A stretch of DNA of 59,381 bases from Oleispira sp. (GCA_016765295.1 JAESQF010000049.1:33526-92906); one strand, 5' to 3'; positions 17,228 through 26,331 are shown, counted from the stretch's first letter. The notes: generated by a model not told the origin, from the letters alone. Program-made: numbers and translations.

Positions 17228-18431
17228 GATAAGTAGGCTTTTTTCCTGGTAACCAATGGATATCGCCATCTGCATCATTGGCTAGCTGATGCAGCATTCC
17301 TTTTTTATGCGTAGCATGGATTTTAGGTAAAAGAGTTTTTAGGTAGGCTGAATCTTCTCTTACTATTTTGTCATGAATATCGTTTATTAGTTGATCTGCT
17401 GACGTGAATTCATTTGAATCAAGACGAGCATAGCTATCTTGATAGAGACTTCTAATTTTCTCATACAAATCAGTAAGCTTCTCTTGATCGTAATCACTAC
17501 TAAATACTTTTCGAATAAATTCAGCATTTAAGAAAAACTCTTTTGAATTACTAATATTTGCATTGCATACATCAGCGACAAATAGTTTAAGGACGAAATT
17601 TTCATCATTAAACTGATCTTCACTTGATAGCCTTTGTATCTCAAAAGAATTGCTCTCATCCAGTATTCCTTGTGCGTAGTCTTCAAGATTACTTTTGACA
17701 GCTATGTAAATAAGAGCATTTTTGCTGCTAGGTTTACAGATGCTAGGATGATCTTCATCGAATGGTGTGATTTCGTTTTTTTCCACCTCTACAGCTACGG
17801 CGCTAGATTTTGAGACCACACTGTCATTTGCACCATAAAAGTACTTTACGGTAGGCTTTGGGTTGCTTTTTACCCACTGATCATTCTGGCTTGTTATTAC
17901 ATTGCTAAGGGCATCTAAGCCTGCGATTTGTTTATTTCCTGAAAGGAGTTTTCCATATGCTGCTAGGTTAACACCCCTGTGTGGCACTGCTAAAGATATG
18001 AATAGTTTGATTTTACTTATTTCACCTTCTTCTATATCTTTTAATATGCAGCCTTTGGTTATAAGTCCTCCCATGCTATGGGCTATTACGATAACTTCAT
18101 CATAGCCAGAAAGGCGATATTTAATCTCAGATTGTAATAAACTGGATATATCATTTATTTCTAGGTTCTTTTTTGTAGATTTAACGCTTTTTTTAAACAA
18201 GCTCTTTAAGCTAGAGAAGGCGATTTTTGCTTTGGTGAAAATTTCAGAAAACGTAGTGTAGTACTCGTAATAACCAATATCAAATGAGTCTGTAATACTG
18301 GCTTCAGTTGCTAGCATATCCCAAAAGTATCCACCCTCAGGGTGCTCCCAAGTCTCTTTACCACCAGTAAAGCCGTGCACAAAGATTATAATTTTCTTAT
18401 TGCCATCATTTCGAGATTCAATCGTAATCAT
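17217..18431 (-). CDS. alpha/beta-hydrolase (lipase-like) effector with ABC-3C C-terminal domain
   Basis: A 404-residue two-domain protein. Residues about 10-245 are an alpha/beta hydrolase: oxyanion region IIIFVHGFTGG, nucleophile elbow VIAHSMGG (Ser119), probable Asp203 in YGANDSVV and His228 in FDEDHPS, an intact triad of the lipase/esterase/PGAP1-like type. Residues about 255-404 form a helical domain ending in KGMLHQLANDADGDIHWLPG, which resembles the C-terminal domain tethering ABC-3C effectors to their partners. It is the first gene of the trio. By analogy it would attack lipids or esters once the ATPase partner senses an invader; the substrate is unknown. Confidence 0.75.
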   Translation of the reverse strand: MITIESRNDGNKKIIIFVHGFTGGKETWEHPEGGYFWDMLATEASITDSFDIGYYEYYTTFSEIFTKAKIAFSSLKSLFKKSVKSTKKNLEINDISSLLQSEIKYRLSGYDEVIVIAHSMGGLITKGCILKDIEEGEISKIKLFISLAVPHRGVNLAAYGKLLSGNKQIAGLDALSNVITSQNDQWVKSNPKPTVKYFYGANDSVVSKSSAVAVEVEKNEITPFDEDHPSICKPSSKNALIYIAVKSNLEDYAQGILDESNSFEIQRLSSEDQFNDENFVLKLFVADVCNANISNSKEFFLNAEFIRKVFSSDYDQEKLTDLYEKIRSLYQDSYARLDSNEFTSADQLINDIHDKIVREDSAYLKTLLPKIHATHKKGMLHQLANDADGDIHWLPGKKPTYHAK

Positions 18432-18589
18432 AAATAGGGCTCTACATCCTGTAACTAGTCATCAAATACTTAAGCTTCCTAGTGTATTTAAATTAATCGA
18501 ATGTGGCCACATTCATTTATGAAACCGTGTGAATCCTTATTGATGTTGACTGTTTTTTATACTATTCCTGTTGCTTTTGCAAAAAATTA

Positions 18590-20083
18590 TCATTTCCGAA
18601 CCTTGTCGAAGTCTATTTCTGAAAAATCGAGACGATTGATTATCTGGCTACGCATAGCAATATCTTTTGGCTTTGCGTAACGATTAACCGTTTCACTACC
18701 GCTCGGAGTATGCCCTACGATGTGGGATATGTGATGTGGTTGAATATCCATGTGGTCTAATCGAGTAATGAACGTATGACGAAACGAATGAAACACTGGT
18801 GATTCGCTCTCGCTTTTTATATTACAGTTTTTCCTATTCAAATAAGTCCGGCAAAACCAGCGAGAGAATGACTGGCCGTAACCTTCCCGTTTAAGTTTTA
18901 GATCTGAAAAGAGCCTTTGATGCTGTAGACCATTAACGTAGTCAATAAATCCCATGGCGATTAGTTGTTGGTGAATGGGTACGATACGAGCATGGTGAGA
19001 TCGCTTTAAAGATTGGTCATCATGCTTTTCATTGATGTCGATAACCCAAATCCCTGAATCTTCGAATTGATATATGTCCTCTTTATAAAGCTGGCAGAGC
19101 TCTGTTTGTCGTGCGCCTGTGAATAAGGCTAATAGCGGCACCCAGTGATGAGAAGGTTGCTTATGAGAGCCTTGCGTATATTGTTCAAAATGAAATAAGC
19201 GAACTAGTTGTTCTGATGTGAATATTGAACGCTGCTCATTGGCTGGCTTGCTGGGTGGTGTTGCTCCCTGTAGTGGATCGCCTAGGCTACTCTGAGAATA
19301 ATTGTTTGCTGCTAGCCATTGAAGAAACGATGATATCTTACCTACGTTGTTTTTCAGGGTTTCTGTCGATAGCCTTTTCTGTTCTGGAATATCCATCTGC
19401 AATATTTGATCGATGGTTAGGCTCTTGTATATCCCCTTCTTTCGATTACTTGGTATTCGCAATAGCGCTTTTTTATAGCTAACGATGTGTGCGTGTTGAA
19501 GGTCATCACTTTTGATGTCGCCAATAATATCAGTTAGCAGAGTTAGCTTAGGTTTAATGTCTCGTAGGTTTTTATCACGATTTTTAATGCTCCACTTGGT
19601 TTGCCTTTCTTCTAAGTAGGTCTCTATCAGCTGTGATAATGGTGCCGAGTCTAGGTGCTTAAGGTTTTTAGTGATGAGGCTAATATTGTCATTCATTAAC
19701 TGCATCTGAGTATTGACTGGTTGTGATGAGATTGATGGCTGGTGTGTGATCTGTTGCGCCAAAGAAGAGCCTTGTTTCTTTAGATCTTTTAGCTCCTCTA
19801 GGTATTGTTGAATACTTGGAAGGCTCGATGATGCGAACTTAAGAGCTCTTAAAGCGTCCAGCCCACCAGCAAAGCGCTCAGGATCATTAGGGTAGCGGTG
19901 CAATAATTCATCGAATCCCCACTTGATGCTTCTAGACAAGCGAATCGCTTCTTCTTGATTGCGGGTACGCAGCGACTTCCTGAAGAAGGTCTTATGAGTA
20001 TGGATATGTTTGGGGATGCGAGCTTGGAATAGGTAGATGCCAAGTCGATTGGTTGTAATATAAGAGGGCAAAAAAAATCCCAT
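18590..20083 (-). CDS. tyrosine recombinase / integrase of the tmRNA-linked island
   Basis: A 497-residue phage-type integrase. Catalytic residues are visible in the C-terminal domain: Arg in FTGARQTELCQL, His-x-x-Arg in HSFRHTF, His in IVGHTPSG and the nucleophile Tyr in VNRYAKP. The N-terminal part contains an arm/core-binding region (about 150-270). The ATG at 20083 is chosen for AAGGTG 7 nt upstream; a TTG at 20107 is the alternative. The gene begins 84 nt from the 3' end of the tmRNA gene and reads away from it, the usual arrangement of islands integrated at ssrA. Confidence 0.9.
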   Translation of the reverse strand: MGFFLPSYITTNRLGIYLFQARIPKHIHTHKTFFRKSLRTRNQEEAIRLSRSIKWGFDELLHRYPNDPERFAGGLDALRALKFASSSLPSIQQYLEELKDLKKQGSSLAQQITHQPSISSQPVNTQMQLMNDNISLITKNLKHLDSAPLSQLIETYLEERQTKWSIKNRDKNLRDIKPKLTLLTDIIGDIKSDDLQHAHIVSYKKALLRIPSNRKKGIYKSLTIDQILQMDIPEQKRLSTETLKNNVGKISSFLQWLAANNYSQSSLGDPLQGATPPSKPANEQRSIFTSEQLVRLFHFEQYTQGSHKQPSHHWVPLLALFTGARQTELCQLYKEDIYQFEDSGIWVIDINEKHDDQSLKRSHHARIVPIHQQLIAMGFIDYVNGLQHQRLFSDLKLKREGYGQSFSRWFCRTYLNRKNCNIKSESESPVFHSFRHTFITRLDHMDIQPHHISHIVGHTPSGSETVNRYAKPKDIAMRSQIINRLDFSEIDFDKVRK

Positions 20084-20166
20084 TGTAACGCACCTTGTAA
20101 TGCACAAGAGGTCACAATGGGACTTTCAAGGTCTAACTCGTTGAAAACAAAGAGTTTTTCCTAATA

Positions 20167-20200
20167 TGGTGGAGGCGGTGGGAATTGAACCCACGTCCGT
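20167..20200 (-). other. predicted island attachment site (3' end of ssrA)
   Basis: The tmRNA T-arm and acceptor 3' half lie directly beside the integrase gene, the classic integration target for tyrosine recombinases. No second copy of this sequence was found by eye between 11.7 and 20.1 kb, so the exact core and the far end of the island are not defined. Confidence 0.45.
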
Positions 20201-20521
20201 CAATCCGCCACTAACTGATCTTCACATGCTTGGCCACTTTATTAAGTTAACCCGTCACGGCCCAAGAGGCAGGGAGTTCGGGGCGAGCTCGATTAGTTTT
20301 AGACCTTAAGCTACGAGCGAAGCCGCCAGTCGATCCTATTTTGCGTGCCCTTATCCGATGGTAATAGGCAACCATCTTCAAAGGTAAGCAGCCTAAGCTG
20401 CTAGTGCGTAGTTTTCGTCGTTTGCGACTATAATTTTGTATGATATTTATTTACGAGATTATCATACACTCTCGACATGCACCTTTAGCTTTGTAACCAA
20501 CGTCGAATCCAGAGCGCCCCC
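20167..20521 (-). ncRNA. ssrA: transfer-messenger RNA (tmRNA)
   Basis: This RNA rescues stalled ribosomes together with SmpB. The 5' end GGGGGCG (20521-20515) pairs fully, with one G-U, with CGCCTCC ahead of the encoded ACCA tail (3' end at 20167). The 5' segment CTCTGGATTCGAC and the T-arm GGGTTCAATTCCC are the conserved tRNA-like parts. The tag frame at 20425-20393 encodes ANDENYALAA followed by TAG, identical to the E. coli tag. Length is about 355 nt. smpB lies upstream on the same strand. The 3' end adjoins an integrase gene and is the likely attachment site. Confidence 0.97.
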
Positions 20522-20718
20522 AAATTCTTGTCGTTACTGATACTCTATACAAAGGCCGTTAGGCATTCGTTCAGAGCAATCACCAACTGAGTTTCCTTAG
20601 TTTACTAGATGTGGGTCTTATTTACTATTTCAACATGGTTATTAATAATAAATAATACCAATCTTATAATCTGAGCGAATAATGCTCAGTTTATCTAGCC
20701 TTCTTTACCTAATACTCT

Positions 20719-21201
20719 TTAACGAACGCTGTGCTTCATCGTGCGTTCTTTCTGCTTAGCCCAGTCTTTATCTTTATCGGCATTTCGCTTGTCGTGTTCT
20801 TGCTTGCCTTTTGCTAAAGCAATGTCGACTTTCACGATATGGCCTTTCCAGTAAAGCGCGGTACAGACGCAGGTATAGCCTTTAGAGTTGATCTGCTGTT
20901 CTAGCTTTTCAATTTCACGTTTGTGTAAAAGCAATTTACGCTCACGTCTCGGCTCTGTTACTACATAAGCGGCGGCGGTCTGTAGAGGTGTTATTAAACA
21001 ACCATATAGCCACGCTTCGCCTTCACGAATGAATACGTAGGAGTCAACCAGCTGACATCGTCCTGCGCGTAGAGCTTTTACTTCCCAGCCAGTAAGAACA
21101 ACACCGCATTCAGTATTGTTGCTGAGGTGAAAGTCGTGACGCGCTTTTTTGTTTTGAGCAATCGTATTGCCACTGTTTCCAGATTTTTTCTTTTTAGCCA
21201 T
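20719..21201 (-). CDS. smpB: SsrA-binding protein SmpB
   Basis: SmpB binds tmRNA and delivers it to stalled ribosomes. The 160-residue protein has family motifs IAQNKKARHDFHL, GVVLTGWEVKALRAGR, DSYVFIREGEAWLYG and the C-terminal basic tail DKDWAKQKERTMKHS. The start at 21201 (MAKKKKSG) fits the family length; an upstream start at 21270 would add 23 non-family residues. TATAAT sits only 7 nt ahead of this ATG, so the transcript could have a very short leader. ssrA lies 197 nt downstream on the same strand. Confidence 0.95.
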   Translation of the reverse strand: MAKKKKSGNSGNTIAQNKKARHDFHLSNNTECGVVLTGWEVKALRAGRCQLVDSYVFIREGEAWLYGCLITPLQTAAAYVVTEPRRERKLLLHKREIEKLEQQINSKGYTCVCTALYWKGHIVKVDIALAKGKQEHDKRNADKDKDWAKQKERTMKHSVR

Positions 21202-21313
21202 GGCGGCATTATAGCGGAATGAAACAATAAAAAGCACGGCCCTTGTGGCTTTGGCCGAAATTTTAGACAATAGGGCACTATTTTATATAAACCTTTTTGC
21301 ATGAGATCAGAAT

Positions 21314-22801
21314 ATGTCGGATCAAAAACGCGGTATGCACGGCATTTGGTCGGGGCGCTGGACCTTTATTCTAGCGGCGACGGGGTCGGCTGTTGGCCTT
21401 GGGAATTTATGGAAATTCCCTTACATCACCGGTGAAAACGGGGGTGGCGCATTTGTTTTAGTCTATCTTGCGTGTATTTTTGCTGTTGGCATTCCGATAA
21501 TGCTAGCGGAGGTCTTATTAGGTCGTAAAACCCGTATGAGCCCAATTAATGCGATGGCTAAGATGACAGAAGATGCGGGGGCGCCCAAATTCTTTCAGGG
21601 TATCGGCTGGATGGGGGCGGTATCAGGCTTCTTTATTCTTTCTTTTTATAGTGTGATCGCGGGCTGGTCATTGGCTTATATCTTAAAACTAGCAGGAGGG
21701 GACTTCGCGGGTACTGATGCGGCTTTTGCTGGGGAAACATTTGGCAACCTAGTGTCTGATCCTGTGGGCTTAACAATATGGCACTCAGTATTTATGCTGC
21801 TCACGGGGTTTGTGGTCGCGCGCGGGGTGAATAAAGGCTTAGAGGCGGCGCTTAAGGTTCTGATGCCGCTATTGTTTGTTCTTTTGTTAATCTTATTCGG
21901 TTATAGCCTAACCACACCGGGATTTAGCCAAGGTGTTCATTTCTTATTTGATTTCGACTTTTCTAAATTAAGCGGTGAAAGCTTCGTTGTTGCCTTAGGC
22001 CATGCCTTCTTTACGCTGAGCTTAGGCATGGGAGCGATAATGGCTTATGGGGCTTATATGCCTCAGGATCAGTCTTTAGGCAAGACGATTCTTTGGGTTG
22101 GGGTATTGGATACTATGGTTGCCTTGGTCGCGGGCATGGTGATTTTTGCTATTGTGTTCAGTAATGGTTTAGAGCCGTCTTCTGGACCTGGTTTGATGTT
22201 TCAAACCTTGCCATTGGCGTTTGGTAATATGGTGGGGGGGGCGTTTTTTGGTACAGTCTTCTTTATCTTGGTAGCCGTTGCAGCCTGGAGTTCGGCAATT
22301 TCTATTGCTGAGCCAGCAGTCGCTTGGGCTGTGGAGAAGGGCTTTGGCCGAATTAGTGCGACAGCAGCCGTGTGTGGTTTTGCGTGGTTCTTGGGTCTAG
22401 GGACGGTATTGTCTTTTAATGATTGGTCTACTTATCAAGCTTTTATCTTTATTAGCGAAATATCGGTACTAGAGAACTTAGAAGAGAAGACTCATGCCGC
22501 TTTTTACTTGTTTGCCAATACAGACGTATTGAAAGCTGAATATATAAATACCGCAGCAGTCACTTATGAGATCAAAGGTAAAACCTTTTTCGATACTTTG
22601 GATTTCTTAACGGCAAATATTATGCTGCCTTTGGGTGGGTTGTTAATTGCGATATTTGTGGGTTGGTTTGCTTCTAGTGATATGGTGAAAAAAGAAGCCA
22701 ATATCCAAAATGAAACACTCTTTAATGTTTGGCGTTTTGTTTTACGTTATATGTCGCCAGTCGCGGTAAGTGTGATTTTCCTTCATGGTTTGTTATTTTA
22801 A
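21314..22801 (+). CDS. neurotransmitter:sodium symporter (NSS/SNF) family transporter
   Basis: A 495-residue inner-membrane transporter of the LeuT fold. TM1 holds the sodium- and substrate-binding unwound region GSAVGLGNLWKFPY, followed by ENGGGAFVLVYL and the rest of an 11-12-helix hydrophobic core (TM6 region FTLSLGMGAIMAYGAYMP). Members take up amino acids or related compounds with sodium; the substrate cannot be told from sequence. It is divergent to smpB and starts 18 nt ahead of ratA on the same strand, so it may be cotranscribed with ratA-rnfH. Confidence 0.92.
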   Translation: MSDQKRGMHGIWSGRWTFILAATGSAVGLGNLWKFPYITGENGGGAFVLVYLACIFAVGIPIMLAEVLLGRKTRMSPINAMAKMTEDAGAPKFFQGIGWMGAVSGFFILSFYSVIAGWSLAYILKLAGGDFAGTDAAFAGETFGNLVSDPVGLTIWHSVFMLLTGFVVARGVNKGLEAALKVLMPLLFVLLLILFGYSLTTPGFSQGVHFLFDFDFSKLSGESFVVALGHAFFTLSLGMGAIMAYGAYMPQDQSLGKTILWVGVLDTMVALVAGMVIFAIVFSNGLEPSSGPGLMFQTLPLAFGNMVGGAFFGTVFFILVAVAAWSSAISIAEPAVAWAVEKGFGRISATAAVCGFAWFLGLGTVLSFNDWSTYQAFIFISEISVLENLEEKTHAAFYLFANTDVLKAEYINTAAVTYEIKGKTFFDTLDFLTANIMLPLGGLLIAIFVGWFASSDMVKKEANIQNETLFNVWRFVLRYMSPVAVSVIFLHGLLF

Positions 22802-22819
22802 TTTAGGGTAGTAGATAGA

Positions 22820-23251
22820 ATGACTTCGATTACTCGCAGTGCACTTGTAATGCACAGCGCAGAGCAGATGTACGCATTGGTGAATGATGTAGAGAGTTAT
22901 CCACAGTTTTTGGCTGGATGCTCTGCTACTGAATTAATTTCAAAAAATGATGAAGAGCTGGTGGCGAGTTTAACCATTAGTAAAATAGGGGTGAACCAAA
23001 CCTTTACTACACGTAATAAATTACAATATCCCGATCGTATGGAGCTTACTTTGGTTGATGGGCCTTTTAGCCGCTTTATCGGAGTTTGGCACTTTCAGCG
23101 GTTATCGGATGAAGCCTGTAAGGTTTCATTTGATATGGATTTTGAAGTGAATAATAAATTAGCGGGTATCGCGTTAGGGGTGGTATTTAAGCAAATGGCC
23201 ACAACGATGGTGGATTCTTTTGTTCAGCGCGCGAAGCAAGTATACGATTAG
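22820..23251 (+). CDS. ratA: RatA-family START-domain protein (ubiquinone-binding-like)
   Basis: A 143-residue protein of the RatA/Coq10 START-like family. Characteristic motifs are MYALVNDVESYPQFLAGC near the N-terminus, the central RMELTLVDGPFSRFIGVWHF and the C-terminal FKQMATTMVDSFVQRAK. E. coli RatA was described as an inhibitor of 70S ribosome assembly, while the related Coq10 binds ubiquinone; which role applies here is open. The gene is followed after 12 nt by rnfH, the usual pair beside smpB/ssrA in gammaproteobacteria. Confidence 0.92.
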   Translation: MTSITRSALVMHSAEQMYALVNDVESYPQFLAGCSATELISKNDEELVASLTISKIGVNQTFTTRNKLQYPDRMELTLVDGPFSRFIGVWHFQRLSDEACKVSFDMDFEVNNKLAGIALGVVFKQMATTMVDSFVQRAKQVYD

Positions 23252-23263
23252 GAAGCAGTAGCA

Positions 23264-23557
23264 ATGAGTGAGCAAATAGAAATTGAAGTGGTTTATGGTT
23301 TAGCCCATAAGCAGAAATTGATCAGCTTAATGGTCGAGCAGGGGACTACTGTTCGCCAAGGTGCTGAGCTTTCGGCTTTGGATAAAGAATTTCCAGAGTT
23401 GAATATTGCCGAGTCTAAATTAGGTATCTTTGGTAAGACCGTTCGTAACCCTGATGCGGAATTATTAAAAGAAGGGGATCGTATTGAGATTTATCGCCCA
23501 CTTTTGATTGATCCAAAAGCGGCTCGCGCTAACCGTGCGGCAAAAGCGGCTAAATAA
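23264..23557 (+). CDS. rnfH: RnfH family ubiquitin-like protein
   Basis: A 97-residue beta-grasp protein of the RnfH (RatB) family: IEIEVVYGLAHKQKLISLMV at the N-terminus, the LGIFGKTVRNPDAELLKEGD core and RIEIYRPLLIDPKAARANRA at the end. Function is unresolved; it is found with ratA or, in some bacteria, with rnf electron-transport genes. The partner ratA lies 12 nt upstream and they are almost certainly cotranscribed. Confidence 0.92.
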   Translation: MSEQIEIEVVYGLAHKQKLISLMVEQGTTVRQGAELSALDKEFPELNIAESKLGIFGKTVRNPDAELLKEGDRIEIYRPLLIDPKAARANRAAKAAK

Positions 23558-23652
23558 AGGCTATTAAGTAAAGCTGTTAAGTAAACAGAAAGAATCGCTG
23601 GCAGTCGGGAAACCTACTGCCAGAATTTTACTATTTGCTTAGTAGTAGTCGC

Positions 23653-24048
23653 TTAATTGTCTGAGGGGACATCTAGCAGTGAATCTTCGCGCTTCTCTTC
23701 GAGAACTTCTTGCTGGCGCTCAGGACGTTTCGACTTCGGCACTTTACCTTCATAATGAGTGTATATTTCATCATTGAAGAATATGGCAACGTGGTAAGAT
23801 TTTACTACTTCATCACGGCGCTCTAATGTGTAGCGGTAATCCCAGCGATTTTGCTCGTAAGGCGATTTCATGAGCGGCGTACCCATAATATAAGCCACTT
23901 GGCGTTGGGTCATGCCCTCTTTTAACTGTTCTAGCATGTCTTGAGTAACAATATTTCCCTGTTGTACCGTAAGTTTGTAAACTTGAGGTACACTACAGGC
24001 TGAAATTAATATAAAACCCAGTAAAATGGTAAGAATTCTAAATTGCAT
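23653..24048 (-). CDS. bamE: outer-membrane assembly lipoprotein BamE
   Basis: The small lipoprotein of the BAM complex that folds outer-membrane barrels. It has a lipoprotein signal peptide with lipobox ISAC (Cys18) and the SmpA/OmlA core: VTQDMLEQLKEGMTQRQVAY, MGTPLMKSPYEQNRWDYRY and VAIFFNDEIYTHYEG. The length (131 residues) is normal, with a charged C-terminal tail. It is divergent to fur, the common arrangement in gammaproteobacteria. Confidence 0.95.
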   Translation of the reverse strand: MQFRILTILLGFILISACSVPQVYKLTVQQGNIVTQDMLEQLKEGMTQRQVAYIMGTPLMKSPYEQNRWDYRYTLERRDEVVKSYHVAIFFNDEIYTHYEGKVPKSKRPERQQEVLEEKREDSLLDVPSDN

Positions 24049-24128
24049 GTTATTTGCTATTTGCTTTGTCTTGAGAAGTCTTGATAATACCTGATAAGTG
24101 AAGCCGCTGCGAAATATTCGAGGAAGTC

Positions 24129-24539
24129 ATGTCAGATCAAAACGCCGAACTGCGTAAAGTTGGATTAAAAGTAACGCTACCCCGCGTGAAAATACTACAG
24201 ATTTTAGAGAATACGACTGCTCGCCACATGAGTGCGGAAGACGTATACAAAGCCTTAATCGAAGCGGGTGAAGATGTAGGTCTGGCGACGGTATACCGTG
24301 TGCTTACTCAGTTTGAAACGGCTGAACTAGTGACTCGTCATAACTTTGATAGCGGCCATTCTGTATTTGAATTGGCTAGCGGCGACCATCATGACCATAT
24401 GGTAAATATGGAAAATGGTGAGGTGATTGAATTCACTAACGAACAAATTGAGCGTCTGCAGCACGAAATTGCTGAAGAGCATGGTTTTGATCTTATTGAT
24501 CATAGCTTGGTACTTTACGTACGCCCGAAGAAAAAGTAA
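24129..24539 (+). CDS. fur: ferric uptake regulator Fur (cysteine-free)
   Basis: The iron-responsive repressor: 136 residues with winged helix (GLKVTLPRVKILQIL, VGLATVYRVLTQFETAELV) and the metal-binding HHDH in SGDHHDHMVNMENGEVIEF. The product contains no cysteine, and the position of the CxxC structural zinc site of E. coli Fur (HHDHLxCxxC) reads MVNMEN. GAGGAAGTC precedes the ATG. It is divergent to bamE and convergent to recN. Fur-like boxes are visible ahead of three iron-uptake units at 45.4, 45.9 and 57.8 kb. Confidence 0.96.
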   Translation: MSDQNAELRKVGLKVTLPRVKILQILENTTARHMSAEDVYKALIEAGEDVGLATVYRVLTQFETAELVTRHNFDSGHSVFELASGDHHDHMVNMENGEVIEFTNEQIERLQHEIAEEHGFDLIDHSLVLYVRPKKK

Positions 24540-24590
24540 GAAGTAGAAATAACAAATAGAAGTAAGCGATTTATTCGTCTTGGCTTCAAT

Positions 24591-24631
24591 AAAAAAAGCC
24601 CCAAGCTAACGACTAGCTTGGGGCTTTTTTT
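24591..24631. terminator. bidirectional terminator between fur and recN
   Basis: An 18-bp perfect dyad (AAAAAAAGCCCCAAGCTA and its complement) around the loop ACGAC lies between the convergent fur and recN stops. A/T runs on both sides allow it to serve both genes; its right arm reaches the recN stop codon. Confidence 0.95.
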
Positions 24632-26331
24632 TAGCCATTGCTCATCGCTAGCATTTCTTGTGCGTGATCGAGAGTATGTTGGGTGATTTCAACGCCACCC
24701 AGCATGCGAGCAATCTCTTCGGTGCGCTGTGTATTGTCGAGAGTACGGATGTTAGTAAAGGTCTGTTCATCACCGGATATTTTACTTACCTGTAGATGAT
24801 TCTGTGCCTGCGCCGCTACTTGTGGTTGGTGGGTTACACACAATACTTGGCTATGTTGGCCGAGCTGATTCAATAAGCGACCAACCCGTTCAGCGGTGCC
24901 GCCACCAATACCAACATCAACTTCATCAAAGATCAGGCTAGGAATATTACTGGTTCTCGCGGTAACCACTTGAATTGCCAAGCTGATTCGAGATAGTTCG
25001 CCGCCCGATGCGACCTTGCATAACTGTCCCATCGGCATGCCTGGGTTGGTTTGTACCAGTAGGTCGATATCATCAATGCCGTGGCTATAGGCTTGTTTTT
25101 GATCGCTTTGTATTTCGGTTTGTAAGCGAGCATTGCCTAGGGCTAATGCTTCAAAGTGAGTATTCACTTCTTTATCTAATTTCCCTGCCGCTTTATGGCG
25201 CTTTTTACTCAATTGCAGTGCTAGCTTAAGGTAAGCCTGCTCTAGCTCGCTTACTTGTTGAATAAGCGCTTCCATATCGTCATCACTGAAATTTAAGGCG
25301 TTAAGCTTGTCGCTTAGTTCTTGCCACTTGTCATACAGCTCTTCAGCTCGAACTTGATGTTTTCTGGCTAGGTCAAAAATAGCCCCAAGACGTTGGTCGA
25401 TTTGCTGTAAACGCTGCGGATTGATCTCTACCTTATCGATGTAGTTCTGTAAGGCTTCGTTGGCTTCTACTAGCTGAATTTGTGCTTGATTGAGAAATTC
25501 ACGGCTCTCTTTTAGTACGTCATTATCATCATCAATCTGATCAAGTTCCTGTATCGCTTGCTGAACTTGCTGCAGGGCGCTGTCTTGAGAGCTTGCTGAT
25601 GAACTCGAGGCATCACCACTGCTACCGTCGGCGCAAAGAGTAAGTGCTTGCTGACCCGAAAGCATAATGGCATCGGCGTTACTTAAACGTTTCAGTTCTG
25701 TTTCTAGCTCTGCCACTTCATTCGCTACCAGCTGCAGGCTGTCTAGTTCTTGTACTTGATAGGTCAATAGTTGGCGCTGTGCTTGCTGCTCGGCGCTGTC
25801 TTCTTGGAGGTTGTTTTTTTGCTTTAGTTTCTCTTGCCATGCTTGGAAGGATTGCTTTGTTTTCAAGCATAAACCGCGTGTATTGGCGTAGTTATCCAGT
25901 AATTTACGCGGTGCATCTTTTTGCATTAATGATTGATGGGCGTACTGGCCATGAATATCGATCAGCTGGTTGGCGAGGGCTTTTAATTCAGTAGCAGAAG
26001 CATTGCGACCATTAATATAACCTCGGCTGCGACCTTCTTGGGTGACTACGCGGCGTAATATGCAGGTATCGTCTTCAATGGGGTAGTCGTGGTTATCGAG
26101 CCATTTAATGATCTTGTCACTGATGATAAAGGTTGCACTGATGTCGGCTTTTTCTGCGCCATTGCGTACGATATTGCCATCAATGCGGTTGCCCAGTGCC
26201 AAACCTAGGGCACCTAATAGAATGGATTTACCCGCCCCGGTTTCGCCGGTTATGGTGGTCATTCCTGCTTTTAACTCAAGTTCAAGATGCTCAACCAGGG
26301 CAAATTGTGAAATGGATAAATGAACAAGCAT
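24631..26331 (-). CDS. recN: DNA repair protein RecN
   Basis: An SMC-like ATPase acting in double-strand break repair. The 566-residue protein has Walker A GETGAGKSILLGAL near the N-terminus, IDIHGQYAHQSL, coiled-coil arms (about 150-370), the signature region VASGGELSRISLAIQ and Walker B LIFDEVDVGIGGG. The length is normal. The linker near residues 236-246 is serine-rich. It is divergent to grpE, as in many gammaproteobacteria, and convergent to fur. Confidence 0.97.
   Translation of the reverse strand: MLVHLSISQFALVEHLELELKAGMTTITGETGAGKSILLGALGLALGNRIDGNIVRNGAEKADISATFIISDKIIKWLDNHDYPIEDDTCILRRVVTQEGRSRGYINGRNASATELKALANQLIDIHGQYAHQSLMQKDAPRKLLDNYANTRGLCLKTKQSFQAWQEKLKQKNNLQEDSAEQQAQRQLLTYQVQELDSLQLVANEVAELETELKRLSNADAIMLSGQQALTLCADGSSGDASSSSASSQDSALQQVQQAIQELDQIDDDNDVLKESREFLNQAQIQLVEANEALQNYIDKVEINPQRLQQIDQRLGAIFDLARKHQVRAEELYDKWQELSDKLNALNFSDDDMEALIQQVSELEQAYLKLALQLSKKRHKAAGKLDKEVNTHFEALALGNARLQTEIQSDQKQAYSHGIDDIDLLVQTNPGMPMGQLCKVASGGELSRISLAIQVVTARTSNIPSLIFDEVDVGIGGGTAERVGRLLNQLGQHSQVLCVTHQPQVAAQAQNHLQVSKISGDEQTFTNIRTLDNTQRTEEIARMLGGVEITQHTLDHAQEMLAMSNG

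Noticed and set aside
20144-20166. Hairpin AACTC/GAGTT downstream of the tmRNA 3' end as a terminator
   Set aside because: Five base pairs with a 12-base loop and no T-run; not convincing.
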